Position numbers and translations under genes: made by a program
In this document: positions 17,447 through 26,025 of the stretch, one piece after another
Position numbering within the stretch: position 1 is the first letter of the stretch
Layout of the letters: every line of letters begins with the position of its first letter
The notes under the pieces: generated by a model
The model's database searches: none
Told to the model about the DNA's origin: nothing
Seen by the model: the letters and a program-made list of their open reading frames with translations, nothing else
DNA from: Leucobacter sp. G161
GTDB taxonomy: Bacteria; Actinomycetota; Actinomycetes; Actinomycetales; Microbacteriaceae
Assembly: GCF_001482305.1 (NCBI RefSeq)
Contig: NZ_LOHP01000069.1
Span: 1-64,000 of the forward strand
Direction of reading: 5' to 3'
Length of the DNA: 64,000 nucleotides

Positions 17447-18355
17447 CTAGGGCAGCCGCAGCCGCCCCTCGAACTCGACGACGAGTCCGTCGGCGATGAG
17501 CGAATCGAGGGCGCGCTGCGGCTGCGCAGCATCGCGCACCGTCCCCTCGCCCGCCGCGGCGAGCGCGTCGGCAGGTGGCACTGCCGCGGTGGCGGATCGC
17601 ATGAGCTGCATGATCCTGCCGCGCACCTGCCGGTCGCTGCCCTCGAACTTCGCCTGCTTGGGCCGCTTCTCTGGGGCGTTGTCGGGGTAGCCGGCGCCGC
17701 GCCACTCGCACAGGCTCGCGATGGGGCAGTCGCCGCACTTGGGCGCGCGGGCTGTGCACATGACCGCCCCGAGCTCCATCGCTGCGGCGTTGAATACCGC
17801 GGCTGCTGCCCGATCGTCGGGGAGCAGCGCGGCCATGTCGTCGAGATCTCGCGGGGCAGGCATGCCAGCCGCGGCGCGGCCGTGCACGGCGCGCGCGATG
17901 AGGCGGCGGGTGTTCGTGTCCACGACCGGGTGGGTATCGCCGAAGGCGAAGACCGCGACGGCGCGCGCGGTGTACGGGCCAATGCCGGTGAGCGCGAGGA
18001 GCGCATCGACGTCGGCGGGCACCTCGTCGTTGTGCCGCTCAGCGATCTCAACGGCCGCGCGGTGCAGCCACAGTGCACGCCGCGGGTAGCCGAGCCGCTT
18101 CCAGGCCCGCACCGCCTCGCCCGGCTCAGCGGCGGCGAGTGCTGACGGCGTCGGCCAGCGTTCCAGCCACTCGAGCCAGTGTGGAATGACCCGCTCTACT
18201 TGGGTCTGCTGCGACATGAACTCGGAGACGAGCACGCCCCACGCTGTGGTGCCTGGCGCTCGCCACGGGAGGTCGCGTGCGGAGCGCTCGAACCACGCGT
18301 TGAGCGCGTCGCTCAGTGCTGCGGTGTCGCCGGGGTCTGGCCTGCCTGTGTCCAC
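17447..18355 (-). CDS. mutY: A/G-specific adenine glycosylase MutY
   Basis: A 302-residue DNA repair enzyme that removes A mispaired with 8-oxoguanine. Catalytic Glu45 lies in VSEFMSQQTQV, the helix-hairpin-helix is ALTGIGPYTA, and catalytic Asp146 is in VVDTNTRR. The [4Fe-4S] cluster ligands are Cys200, Cys207, Cys210 and Cys216 (C-X6-C-X2-C-X5-C). The C-terminal MutT-like 8-oxoG recognition domain of E. coli MutY is missing or replaced by a short winged-helix-like tail; actinobacterial MutY is often this length. GTG start lies 6 nt after TAGACT (minus strand, 18362-18367): leaderless. Divergent from truB. Confidence 0.95.
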   Translation of the reverse strand: MDTGRPDPGDTAALSDALNAWFERSARDLPWRAPGTTAWGVLVSEFMSQQTQVERVIPHWLEWLERWPTPSALAAAEPGEAVRAWKRLGYPRRALWLHRAAVEIAERHNDEVPADVDALLALTGIGPYTARAVAVFAFGDTHPVVDTNTRRLIARAVHGRAAAGMPAPRDLDDMAALLPDDRAAAAVFNAAAMELGAVMCTARAPKCGDCPIASLCEWRGAGYPDNAPEKRPKQAKFEGSDRQVRGRIMQLMRSATAAVPPADALAAAGEGTVRDAAQPQRALDSLIADGLVVEFEGRLRLP

Positions 18356-18414
18356 CCCACGAGTCTATGAGTCCTGGGCGTTCGGGGCGCGGCTGGCGGC
18401 GTTAGGCTGGTGGG

Positions 18415-19419
18415 GTGAAGTTTCAAGAGATGCCGCAGGGCGCGATCCTGCTCGTCGACAAGGCCGAGGGCTGGACGAGCCATGACGTTGTTGCGCGGTC
18501 GCGGCGTACGCTCGGTACCCGCAAGGTGGGTCATGCTGGCACGCTCGACCCGATGGCGACGGGACTCCTCGTCCTCGGCGCCGGCCCGGCGACGCGCCTG
18601 CTGACGCACCTCGTCGGACTCGACAAGACGTATACGACCACGATCCGGCTCGGCCTGACGACGGTCACCGACGACCGCGAGGGCGACGTGACCGCGGCTG
18701 CCGCGACTGGCGCGGTTGCCGATGTGTTTGCGGACGCGGCGCGGATCTCCGCGGGGGTTGCCGCCCTCACCGGTCCGATCGAGCAGGCGCCGAGCGCAGT
18801 CAGCGCGATCAAGGTCGACGGCAAGCGCGCCTACGATCGGGTGCGCGCCGGCGAGGAGGTCGTGCTGAAGAAGCGGCCGGTGACGATCCACACGTTTGAG
18901 ATCGGCGAGCCGCGTCTCCTGAGCGTTCCCGGGCCCGATGGAGAACCGGTCGAGGTGATCGACATTGAAGCGGTGGTGTGCTGCACCACGGGCACCTACA
19001 TTCGTGCGCTCGCGCGCGACCTCGGCGAGGCGCTTGGCGTCGGCGGGCACCTCACCGCGCTGCGCCGCACCGCGGTCGGCCCCTTCACCGTCGATGATGC
19101 GACTCCGCACGCGCAGCTTGTCGGCGACGGTGAGACGCCGGGTGATCCCGGCACGCTGCATACGCCCGCGGCGATTGCCCGCGGACTGTTCTCGGAGCTC
19201 GTGCTCACCCCCGATGAGGCTCGCGACCTGGCGAATGGCAAGCGGCTCGCGGTGGATCCGGATCGGCACGCGCCGGCCCCCCTCGTCGCCGCGATCCTGC
19301 CGGTCGAAGCAGGGGCCCGCAGCCCGCACGACCGACTGGTTGGGCTCGTCGAGGTGAAGGGTGGACGCAGTCGCGTCATCACGAACTTCCCGTCACAGGA
19401 GTCAGGGGGCGCAGCATGA
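18415..19419 (+). CDS. truB: tRNA pseudouridine(55) synthase TruB
   Basis: Makes pseudouridine 55 in the T-loop of tRNAs. The 334-residue protein has GAILLVDKAEGWTSHDVV, catalytic Asp45 in HAGTLDPMATG, the YTTTIRLG block, SAIKVDGKRAYDRVRAGEEV and CTTGTYIRALARDLG. A C-terminal PUA-like domain follows (from about residue 250). The GTG start is 6 nt after TAGGCT (18403-18408), so translation is likely leaderless. The next gene overlaps by 4 nt (ATGA), and ribF follows two genes later, the classic truB-ribF linkage. Confidence 0.97.
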   Translation: MKFQEMPQGAILLVDKAEGWTSHDVVARSRRTLGTRKVGHAGTLDPMATGLLVLGAGPATRLLTHLVGLDKTYTTTIRLGLTTVTDDREGDVTAAAATGAVADVFADAARISAGVAALTGPIEQAPSAVSAIKVDGKRAYDRVRAGEEVVLKKRPVTIHTFEIGEPRLLSVPGPDGEPVEVIDIEAVVCCTTGTYIRALARDLGEALGVGGHLTALRRTAVGPFTVDDATPHAQLVGDGETPGDPGTLHTPAAIARGLFSELVLTPDEARDLANGKRLAVDPDRHAPAPLVAAILPVEAGARSPHDRLVGLVEVKGGRSRVITNFPSQESGGAA

Positions 19420-19772
19420 TCGCGTGGTACGGATATCTCACGATCGGCGTCTCGCTGATCGCCGCGGTGATGTGCGCATTCCAGGGCTTCCGCAAGCGGG
19501 CCCCCAACGACTACACGATGGGTGCGACCCTGCTGATCGCGGTGCTGCTCGTCGTGCAGATAGTGATTTCGATCATCGCGCCGTTTACGGGGAACGCCCC
19601 GACCGGTGATCTGCTCGAATTCTGGATGTACCTCATTGTCGCGCTCGCGCTCCCGGTCGGCGCTGGGTTTTGGGCGCTCATCGACCGCACCCGCTTCGCG
19701 AACCTCGTGCTCGCGGTCGTCGGGTTCGCGATCGCAGTCATGACCTATCGCATGCTCGTTATCTGGGGCTGA
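19416..19772 (+). CDS. Small integral membrane protein
   Basis: A 118-residue protein with about four predicted transmembrane helices: WYGYLTIGVSLIAAVMCAF, GATLLIAVLLVVQIVISIIA, MYLIVALALPVGAGFWALI and LVLAVVGFAIAVMTYRMLVI. Actinobacteria commonly keep such an uncharacterised gene between truB and ribF. It overlaps truB by 4 nt, so it is co-translated. No catalytic motif is visible; function unknown. Confidence 0.8.
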   Translation: MIAWYGYLTIGVSLIAAVMCAFQGFRKRAPNDYTMGATLLIAVLLVVQIVISIIAPFTGNAPTGDLLEFWMYLIVALALPVGAGFWALIDRTRFANLVLAVVGFAIAVMTYRMLVIWG

Positions 19773-19792
19773 CGGGCGAGTACACTCGAAGG

Positions 19793-20224
19793 GTGAGTAA
19801 CGTGGGAGACATCGGCCAGACGGAACAACGCAGCGAGCGAATGAGTGGACTCGGGCGAGTGCTGATCGCCGTTTACATCATTCTGGCGATCGCGGCGACC
19901 TTCCGCTCGATCTATCAGATCCTCACGAAGTTCGATGAAGCGCCGCTCGCGTACATCCTCTCCGCGGTATCGGGCGTCGTGTACATCGTCGCGACGATCG
20001 CGCTGATGCGCCGTGGCCGTGGCGTGTGGCGTCCGATCGCCTGGATCGCACTGTCCTTCGAGCTCATTGGCGTGCTTGTCGTCGGCACCCTGAGTATCGT
20101 CACCCCTGAGCTGTTCGGCCATCCCTCGGTCTGGTCGTACTTCGGTCAGGGCTATGGCTACATCCCGCTCGTGCTCCCGATCCTGGGCCTCATCTGGCTC
20201 TCCCGAGAAAAGAAGACGCAATAA
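19793..20224 (+). CDS. Small integral membrane protein
   Basis: A 143-residue protein: a polar N-terminus of about 20 residues, then about four membrane helices (LIAVYIILAIAATFRSIYQI, LAYILSAVSGVVYIVATIAL, WIALSFELIGVLVVGTLSIV, IPLVLPILGLIWL) and a basic end SREKKTQ. No recognised domain; similar proteins are annotated as hypothetical in actinobacteria. GTG start chosen because a TACACT hexamer (19781-19786) lies exactly 6 nt upstream. The stop codon shares its last A with the ribF ATG, so the two are coupled. Confidence 0.8.
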   Translation: MSNVGDIGQTEQRSERMSGLGRVLIAVYIILAIAATFRSIYQILTKFDEAPLAYILSAVSGVVYIVATIALMRRGRGVWRPIAWIALSFELIGVLVVGTLSIVTPELFGHPSVWSYFGQGYGYIPLVLPILGLIWLSREKKTQ

Positions 20225-21174
20225 TGCAGCTCGTCACCGCTGTCGATGACCTTCGACCCGCCGACTTCGCCGCGGGAACCGTGGTCGCCGTCGGCAAGTT
20301 CGACGGCGTGCACCTCGGGCATCGCGCGATTATCGCGTCGCTGCTACGCACAGCAGAGAGCGACGGGCTGCGCTCGGTCGTGTTCACGTTCGCGAATAAC
20401 CCGCTGAGCCTGCTGCAGCCGGAGGCCTGCCCGCAGCCGCTCGCGAGCCGCGCACAGCGGCTCGAGCTCATTGCGGCGGCCGGTGTCGACACCTGCGTGA
20501 TGGTCGAGTTTGACGCGGAGTTCGCGGCGATCCCCGCGCGCGAGTTCGTCGAGCGCGTGCTCGTCGGACAGCTCGGGGTGCGGCATGTGCTGCTCGGCGA
20601 GGACTTCCACTTTGGCCATCGTGGCCTCGGTGATGCCGCACTGCTGCGGGAGCTCGGGCCTGTCCACGGGTTCACTGTCGAGGTAGTCGAAGCCGTCGGT
20701 GACGACGAGGTCGGCGCGCTCTCGTCGACGCTCATTCGTAACGCGGTGCTTGGTGGCGACATGGTGACGGCTCGCGAAATGCTCGGGCGCTGCCACGCGG
20801 TGCGGGGCGAGGTCGTGCACGGCGACGCTCGCGGCCGCGAGCTTGGGTTTCCGACGGCCAATCTCGGCGGCGATATCGAGGGATTGGTGCCCGCACACGG
20901 CGTCTACGCTGGCACGGTCGTGATTGACGGTGTCGAGCGCGACGCCGCGATTTCGGTTGGCGTGAACCTGACGTTCGAACCGGAGGGGGAGCCGCGCGTC
21001 GAGGCGTATGTGCTGGACTTCTCCGCGGATCTCTACGGAACGCAGGTGGAAGTGCGCTTCGCACAGCGCATCCGCGAGATGCTCCCGTTCGACAGCGTCG
21101 ACGCGCTCATCGCGCGGATGCACGAGGACGTCGCAGAGACGCGCGAGATTCTCGCGGCGGTCCGCGAAGGCTGA
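20224..21174 (+). CDS. ribF: Bifunctional riboflavin kinase / FAD synthetase
   Basis: Converts riboflavin to FMN and then FAD. The N-terminal FAD synthetase (nucleotidyltransferase) has GKFDGVHLGHRAII and the LLGEDFHFG block; SSTLIRNAVLGGDM closes it. The C-terminal riboflavin kinase domain (from about residue 185) has GEVVHGDARGRELGFPTANL with the PTAN motif, and YVLDFSADLYG. 316 residues is the usual length. Start overlaps the upstream stop by one base. FAD supplied here would serve the two flavoenzymes at 13284 and 14954, a general rather than specific link. Confidence 0.97.
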   Translation: MQLVTAVDDLRPADFAAGTVVAVGKFDGVHLGHRAIIASLLRTAESDGLRSVVFTFANNPLSLLQPEACPQPLASRAQRLELIAAAGVDTCVMVEFDAEFAAIPAREFVERVLVGQLGVRHVLLGEDFHFGHRGLGDAALLRELGPVHGFTVEVVEAVGDDEVGALSSTLIRNAVLGGDMVTAREMLGRCHAVRGEVVHGDARGRELGFPTANLGGDIEGLVPAHGVYAGTVVIDGVERDAAISVGVNLTFEPEGEPRVEAYVLDFSADLYGTQVEVRFAQRIREMLPFDSVDALIARMHEDVAETREILAAVREG

Positions 21175-21313
21175 CTGGCCCGGATCGCCCGAGATTTCTC
21201 GGTGTGGGGCGTGCCCCGAGGTTCGGGTGGTAGTATCGACGCATAGTCGCGCCACGTTTAGTCGAATCCCGTTGCATCGCACGGTTCAGGTTCGTATACG
21301 CGCGAGCGGCTTC

Positions 21314-21333
21314 GTCCCGATAGCTTAGGGACG
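21314..21333. promoter_or_regulatory. Palindrome over a -10-like hexamer upstream of the SNF2 gene
   Basis: CGTCCC (21313-21318) and GGGACG (21328-21333) flank a 9-nt spacer that contains TAGCTT (21321-21326), a TANNNT hexamer. It could be an operator over the helicase promoter. A second -10-like TAGTAT sits at 21231-21236. Weak evidence. Confidence 0.3.
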
Positions 21334-21391
21334 CGCATGCTACGTGTCGCCCCAGTTCGGTGCGTCACGCAAAGATCCACCAGGAGAGCAA

Positions 21392-23533
21392 TTGGCAAGC
21401 AGCACTGCCACCCGCCAGCCAGCTAAGCGTCAGCGCTCAAGCGGCACGCGGAAGCACGCCCACAACGAGGGCATCATCCCGCTTCTCGCTCGCGCCGTGC
21501 GCGAGGTTGAAGCATCGGCTCAGCGCGGCAAAGCAAGCCCGCAGAACCGCACCAAGTTTCAGGTCATCGCGCTCCTCATGCGCGAGGAGCGCGCACGCGT
21601 CAAGACCGAGGAAGGCGTGAGCGATAGCGAGCGCGCCGAGACGCTCAAACGCCTCGACGGCGTCGCGGCGATCCTTGCGAAGACGGCGGCACGCGACACG
21701 AGCCTCATCACGCTCCTCGAGCCGGGGGCGACGATCACCGAGGCGACTCGGCAGCTCAAGCGCAAGATGCTTGTGCAGGCCGGCATCGAAGTCCCTGAAG
21801 AAGCCCCCGCGGCACCGGAGCCAGCGAAGACGCTCGTTCCGCCGGAGCTCGCAGAGCGCCAGGTCGAGCCCGCAGGTATTCACTCTCGCATGCTCGCGAA
21901 CCCGTTCCTCGCACCATCGCTTGAGACCCCGAAGCAGCCGACCCCCGTGGTACGGCTCGCGAACTGGGAGCTGTTGAACCCGCTGCTGAAGTCGTTCGAG
22001 CAGGGTGGCGGGGGAGCCGCGTGCATGGACCTTCCCGAGGCACCCGTTCCCGACCGCCTTGCCCCTCCCGGGCTTGAGCTCATGCCGCACCAGGCTCGCT
22101 TCCTCGCGAGCGTTCGCGATGGTCACCGCAGCTTCCTGCTCGCCGACGAGCCAGGCCTTGGAAAGACCGCGCAATCGGTGATCGCGGCTTCGGTGGCCGA
22201 CGCCTATCCGATGCTTGTCGTCGTGCCCAACGTCGTGAAGATGAACTGGGCGCGCGAGGTCGAGCGGTGGACTCCGCAGCGTCGCGTCACCGTGATCCAC
22301 GGCGACGGCGAGGCCGTCGACGCGTTCGCAGACGTGTTCGTGGTGAACTATGACATCCTCGACCGGCACCTGAGCTGGATCTCGCGGTTCGGGTTTAAGA
22401 GCATGGTCGTCGACGAGGCGCACATGATCAAGAACACGCAGTCGCAGCGGTCGCGAAATGTACTGACGATCGCGGAGAGTATCCGCGAACGCGCTCGTGG
22501 CGCCCAGCCGCTGCTCGTCGCTCTCACCGGTACGCCGCTCATCAACGACATCGACGACTTCCGGGCAATTTGGCGCTTCCTCGGCTGGACCGAGGCCGAC
22601 AAGCCTGGCCCCGAGCTCATGGCGAAGCTCGAGAACAACGGCTGGACCCCAGCGGATCCGCCGTTCTACCCCGAGGCGCGCCAGAGCGTCATCGACATGG
22701 GGATCGTACGTCGCCGCAAGATCGATGTTGCGGCAGACCTGCCGGCGAAGCGGGTTGTCGACCTTCCCGTCGAACTTGACGACGAGCTCGGTCGCGGCAT
22801 TCACGCTGCGGAGGCGAAGCTCGCGCAGAAGCTCTTCGAGCGGTACACCGCGGTCAAGAACGGCAAGCTCGGGCAGAAGCTCTCGGACGAGGCGATCATT
22901 CGCATGGTTGCTGCGCAGGAGCTCGAGGAGTCGAACGCATCGGCCGACGGCCTCAACGTCTTCACGATGGTCCGTGAAATCGGTGTCGCTAAGGCCGGCC
23001 TCGCAGTTGACTACACCGCGCAGCTCGCGCGATCGGTCGGCAAGGTTGTGTTCTTCGCGAAGCACATCGACGTGATGGACCGCGCCGAGGCGCAGCTCGC
23101 CGAGGCTGGCCTGCGCACGGTGTCGATCCGTGGCGAGCAGTCGGCGACGTTCCGTCAGGAGCAGATCGACGCGTTCAACACCGACCCCGAGGTCGCGGTG
23201 GCGGTCTGTTCACTCACCGCAGCTGGCGTCGGCGTGAACCTCCAGGCATCGTCGAACGTTGTGCTTGCCGAGCTGAGCTGGACTGACGCGGAGCAGACGC
23301 AGGCGATCGACCGCGTGCACCGCATCGGTCAGGCCGAGCCGGTGACCGCATGGCGCATCATCGCCGCGCAGACGCTCGACGCGCGCATCGCGGAGCTCAT
23401 CGACGGCAAGGCCGGCCTTGCGGCTCGTGCGCTCGACGGCGCTCCCGCCGCCGAGGAGAACGCCGATCCGGTGCAGCTGCTCGCGCTGATGAGCGTGCTC
23501 ACCCGTGCTGTAGAGGCTGCTGCCGCGAAGTAG
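21392..23533 (+). CDS. SNF2-family DEAD/DEAH helicase-like ATPase
   Basis: A 713-residue superfamily 2 DNA translocase. The first 230 residues are basic and then Pro/Glu-rich with no recognised fold. The motor follows: motif I ADEPGLGKT (about 250), motif II VDEAHMIKN (about 339), motif III LTGTP, and motif VI in IDRVHRIGQ (about 640). The small distance between motifs and the RIGQ form resemble the SMARCAL1/RapA-like group of stand-alone SNF2 proteins. The TTG at 21392 has a strong GGAG site; an upstream GTG at 21344 has none. No methylase or nuclease partner nearby. Function probably in DNA repair or nucleoprotein remodelling; not known. Confidence 0.87.
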   Translation: MASSTATRQPAKRQRSSGTRKHAHNEGIIPLLARAVREVEASAQRGKASPQNRTKFQVIALLMREERARVKTEEGVSDSERAETLKRLDGVAAILAKTAARDTSLITLLEPGATITEATRQLKRKMLVQAGIEVPEEAPAAPEPAKTLVPPELAERQVEPAGIHSRMLANPFLAPSLETPKQPTPVVRLANWELLNPLLKSFEQGGGGAACMDLPEAPVPDRLAPPGLELMPHQARFLASVRDGHRSFLLADEPGLGKTAQSVIAASVADAYPMLVVVPNVVKMNWAREVERWTPQRRVTVIHGDGEAVDAFADVFVVNYDILDRHLSWISRFGFKSMVVDEAHMIKNTQSQRSRNVLTIAESIRERARGAQPLLVALTGTPLINDIDDFRAIWRFLGWTEADKPGPELMAKLENNGWTPADPPFYPEARQSVIDMGIVRRRKIDVAADLPAKRVVDLPVELDDELGRGIHAAEAKLAQKLFERYTAVKNGKLGQKLSDEAIIRMVAAQELEESNASADGLNVFTMVREIGVAKAGLAVDYTAQLARSVGKVVFFAKHIDVMDRAEAQLAEAGLRTVSIRGEQSATFRQEQIDAFNTDPEVAVAVCSLTAAGVGVNLQASSNVVLAELSWTDAEQTQAIDRVHRIGQAEPVTAWRIIAAQTLDARIAELIDGKAGLAARALDGAPAAEENADPVQLLALMSVLTRAVEAAAAK

Positions 23534-23566
23534 CTTGCTGGCGCTGGCGCTTCCGATCGCCAGAAT

Positions 23567-23599
23567 GGCGCGAATATATGTGTCCGCATTATTCGCGCC
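23567..23599. promoter_or_regulatory. Inverted repeat upstream of pfkA-like promoter
   Basis: GGCGCGAATA (23567-23576) and TATTCGCGCC (23590-23599), perfect 10-bp arms with a 13-nt AT-containing spacer. It is positioned where the -35 element of the next gene would lie, 6 nt before its -10 (TAGCAT, 23605-23610). Read as an operator; a terminator for the SNF2 gene is less likely because no T-run follows. Confidence 0.5.
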
Positions 23600-23617
23600 A
23601 CCGCTAGCATGGTGAGC

Positions 23618-24652
23618 ATGCGTATTGGAGTGCTCTGTTCGGGTGGCGACAGCCCCGGCATGAATGCCGCGATTCGCGGCGCCGTGCTGCGAGGTGTCGA
23701 CGTTCACGGCTTTGAGATGGTCGGCTTCGTCGACGGGTGGCGTGGCTTTCACGACGGCGAATTCGTGCAGCTCGATCGCCCGGCCGTTCGGGGGCTCTCC
23801 CCGCTCGGCGGGGTCTTTATTGGCACGAGCCGTGTTCCGCCGTGGGAGGCACCAGTCAGCGCAGAGGCGCTCGATGGCCTGCGAGCGCGTATGGCGAGCT
23901 ATGGCCTCGACGGCCTCATGCTCATCGGTGGCAACGGCACCCAGACAGTCTCCTCGATCCTCGCCGACGCAGGCTTTAACGTCGTCGGACTCCCCAAGAC
24001 CATCGACAACGATCTTGCGGGAACCGACTACACCTTCGGCTTCGATACCGCCGTCTCGATCGCGTCCGAAGCCATTGATCGGCTCCGCACGACAGGTGAC
24101 TCGCATCGCAGATGCATGGTGCTCGAAGTCATGGGACGCGACGCCGGGTGGATAGCCTTGCACGCCGGCATGGCGGGAGGCGCGCAAGCGATGCTGCTTC
24201 CTGAGTTCCCCGAGAGCCTCGAGCAGGTGTGCAACTGGGTCTCGAATGTTCGTGACCGCGGTCGCTCAGCGCTCGTCGTTGTCGCCGAAGGCTTCACGCT
24301 CGAGGGCTCGGACGAGGCGGTCACCCGTGACGGGCTTGACGGCTTCGGGCGTCCCAGGCTCGGCGGAGTCGCCGAGATGCTCGCGCCGCTCATCGAAGAA
24401 CGCACCGGTATCGAGACTCGCGCGACAGTCCTGGGTCACGTTCAGCGCGGAGGTTCACCGACGGCCTTTGACCGGGTGTTGGCCACCCGGTCTGGCATCG
24501 CGGCCGCTGACGCCGTTCACGCGGGGAACTGGGGCAAGATGGCTGGCCTCCACGGCGATCGGATCGAGCTTGTGCCGTTCGCGGAGGCAGTCGGCAGGCT
24601 GAAGACCGTGCCCGAGGAGCGATACGCAGAGGTGCGGTTGAACTTCGGCTAG
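23618..24652 (+). CDS. pfkA: 6-phosphofructokinase
   Basis: Phosphorylates fructose-6-phosphate in glycolysis. The 344-residue protein has GGDSPGMNAAIRG, LPKTIDNDLAGTDYTFGFDTA with the catalytic Asp, EVMGRDAGWIAL, and GHVQRGGSPTAFDR. Gly107 at the position that separates ATP- from PPi-dependent enzymes argues for ATP, while Lys127 (PKTIDND) is the mixed pattern known from actinobacterial PFKs. The metal-site residue that is Asp or Glu in most relatives is Asn106 (GGNGT). ATG 23618 was chosen because a TAGCAT hexamer lies 7 nt upstream; an ATG at 23609 overlaps that hexamer. Confidence 0.92.
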   Translation: MRIGVLCSGGDSPGMNAAIRGAVLRGVDVHGFEMVGFVDGWRGFHDGEFVQLDRPAVRGLSPLGGVFIGTSRVPPWEAPVSAEALDGLRARMASYGLDGLMLIGGNGTQTVSSILADAGFNVVGLPKTIDNDLAGTDYTFGFDTAVSIASEAIDRLRTTGDSHRRCMVLEVMGRDAGWIALHAGMAGGAQAMLLPEFPESLEQVCNWVSNVRDRGRSALVVVAEGFTLEGSDEAVTRDGLDGFGRPRLGGVAEMLAPLIEERTGIETRATVLGHVQRGGSPTAFDRVLATRSGIAAADAVHAGNWGKMAGLHGDRIELVPFAEAVGRLKTVPEERYAEVRLNFG

Positions 24653-24865
24653 GGGTCACCCGGAAACCCCGCCCTGCCGGCGCCCTGGCTGGCTGCCCAA
24701 CACCCGCCTGCATTCCAATGCCCTCAAAGCGAGCGAATGCCGCCCAAAGCACACGCGGGCGACGAGCGTACACGCGCGCTACATGTCGGCTCCGTGTGCG
24801 TTGGCCGGTGGCGTGTGCTTCGGGCTCTGAGAGCTTCCGCCGCCCCCGCTCACCCCGCGCCGCCA

Positions 24866-25936
24866 TCACGGGAGGTCCCGCAGAAACCCCCGCACCGTGT
24901 GTCCCCACCTGCCGCTCGGCCCCGACGGGAGCGGCACCCCGTGCGCTCGGAGGTGAGTTGTAAATCTGGCAAGAGATGACGCCTCGGCCACTCCCCAGCG
25001 AATCAACCGAAGACCAGTACTGCCGGCAATCCAGTCAGTGCGACGTTTCTCCTCGTAGACGACCTGCTCCACACTCCGGCCGTCGCGCAAAGCTGGCTGG
25101 AGGTATTTCGCGCGCCCGTCGGCTTCTCCCCAGAACCCCAAGCCATCGAGGACAAAGTCGAGGAAGTGCGAGCCGCGGCCGCGAGCCGCGACGGGCACCT
25201 GCAGCGTCACATCGATGCCCAATTGCTGAAACCGGAGCCTGCTCACGCTCTCAAGTGGTGAGTCTGCGAGTGGATGCGCGAGTGCAGCAATCGCCCGCAC
25301 GGCTCGACTGCCGGCACGGGTGCGCAGCCGGTCCGCCCTCTGATGTACGCCATCTTGCCAGGCGTGTAACGCGGCGCGGTCAACGTTCCTGCCCACCCTG
25401 GCAATTGCTCGGAGGTGTGCGTCCGCGGAACTGAGTGCGACCTCGAAAGGCTCAGTGCGTGCGAGGTCGGTCACTGTGCGTTCGGGGCCGGTGCATCGGA
25501 ACGGGGCGAGGGAGACCACGTCTGCCCCATCCAGGTGTGAGCGGTGCCGCATCAACGAATCGCTCGAAGTGGCGAGTTGCCCGGGCATGACTGTCGTGTG
25601 TGCCATTCGCGGGCTAGGCGCGGGTGATGTTGTTCGCGGGGAGTGTAGCCAGGCGGACCACGCGGGAAAGCCGTGGACCGCTGCCGCACTGAGGTGGGAG
25701 AACACCGGCGCGGAGTGGGCGGCGCGGTGGGCGACAAGGATCGCGGCAAGGTGACGGACCTCTGGCTGTGCGTCATCCCAGAAGGGTGCCCGCACATACC
25801 ATCCTGGCCTCAGTCTGGTGAGCGTTCCCGCGCGGAGTGCGCGACGGACGTCTCGTTCGCTCATGCCCGCGTGACGGAGTGCCGGAGTGTCGACGAGGTG
25901 TTCCGAAACGAAACGAAGATCCACAGCAAGTGACAT
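24866..25936 (-). CDS. AbiEi-like antitoxin-domain protein with Vsr/DUF559-like C-terminus
   Basis: A 356-residue protein of a type widespread in actinobacteria. The N-terminal winged-helix segment (LRHAGMSERDVRRALRAGTL then RLRPGWYVRA) matches the AbiEi antitoxin domain. The middle has RCTGPERTVTDLAR. The C-terminus (FVLDGLGFWGEADGRAKYLQ, then VVYEEKRRTDWI and GLRLIRWG) looks like the restriction-endonuclease-like fold of Vsr/DUF559 proteins, with D/E-x-K residues. There is no AbiEii toxin gene next to it, so it is an orphan. GATACT lies 6 nt before the ATG. Defence or regulatory role is inferred from the family only. Confidence 0.75.
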   Translation of the reverse strand: MSLAVDLRFVSEHLVDTPALRHAGMSERDVRRALRAGTLTRLRPGWYVRAPFWDDAQPEVRHLAAILVAHRAAHSAPVFSHLSAAAVHGFPAWSAWLHSPRTTSPAPSPRMAHTTVMPGQLATSSDSLMRHRSHLDGADVVSLAPFRCTGPERTVTDLARTEPFEVALSSADAHLRAIARVGRNVDRAALHAWQDGVHQRADRLRTRAGSRAVRAIAALAHPLADSPLESVSRLRFQQLGIDVTLQVPVAARGRGSHFLDFVLDGLGFWGEADGRAKYLQPALRDGRSVEQVVYEEKRRTDWIAGSTGLRLIRWGVAEASSLARFTTHLRAHGVPLPSGPSGRWGHTVRGFLRDLP

Positions 25937-25974
25937 GCACCGAGTATCGCGGCAGGGGCGTTACCAACAGACAA

Positions 25975-26006
25975 CGCCACCGCAGATGTGGAGAAGTGCG
26001 GTGGCG
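25975..26006 (-). terminator. Hairpin after the mycoredoxin gene
   Basis: Perfect 10-bp arms (25975-25984 with 25997-26006) downstream of the minus-strand mycoredoxin stop, in the short gap before the AbiEi-like gene start. Only TT follows on the minus strand. Confidence 0.5.
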
Positions 26007-26025
26007 CATGAACGTGTGGACGAAC

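Noticed and set aside
21175-21391. Structured RNA or riboswitch upstream of the SNF2 gene
   Set aside because: Only short weak hairpins (around 21198-21220) and two -10-like hexamers; no known RNA motif.
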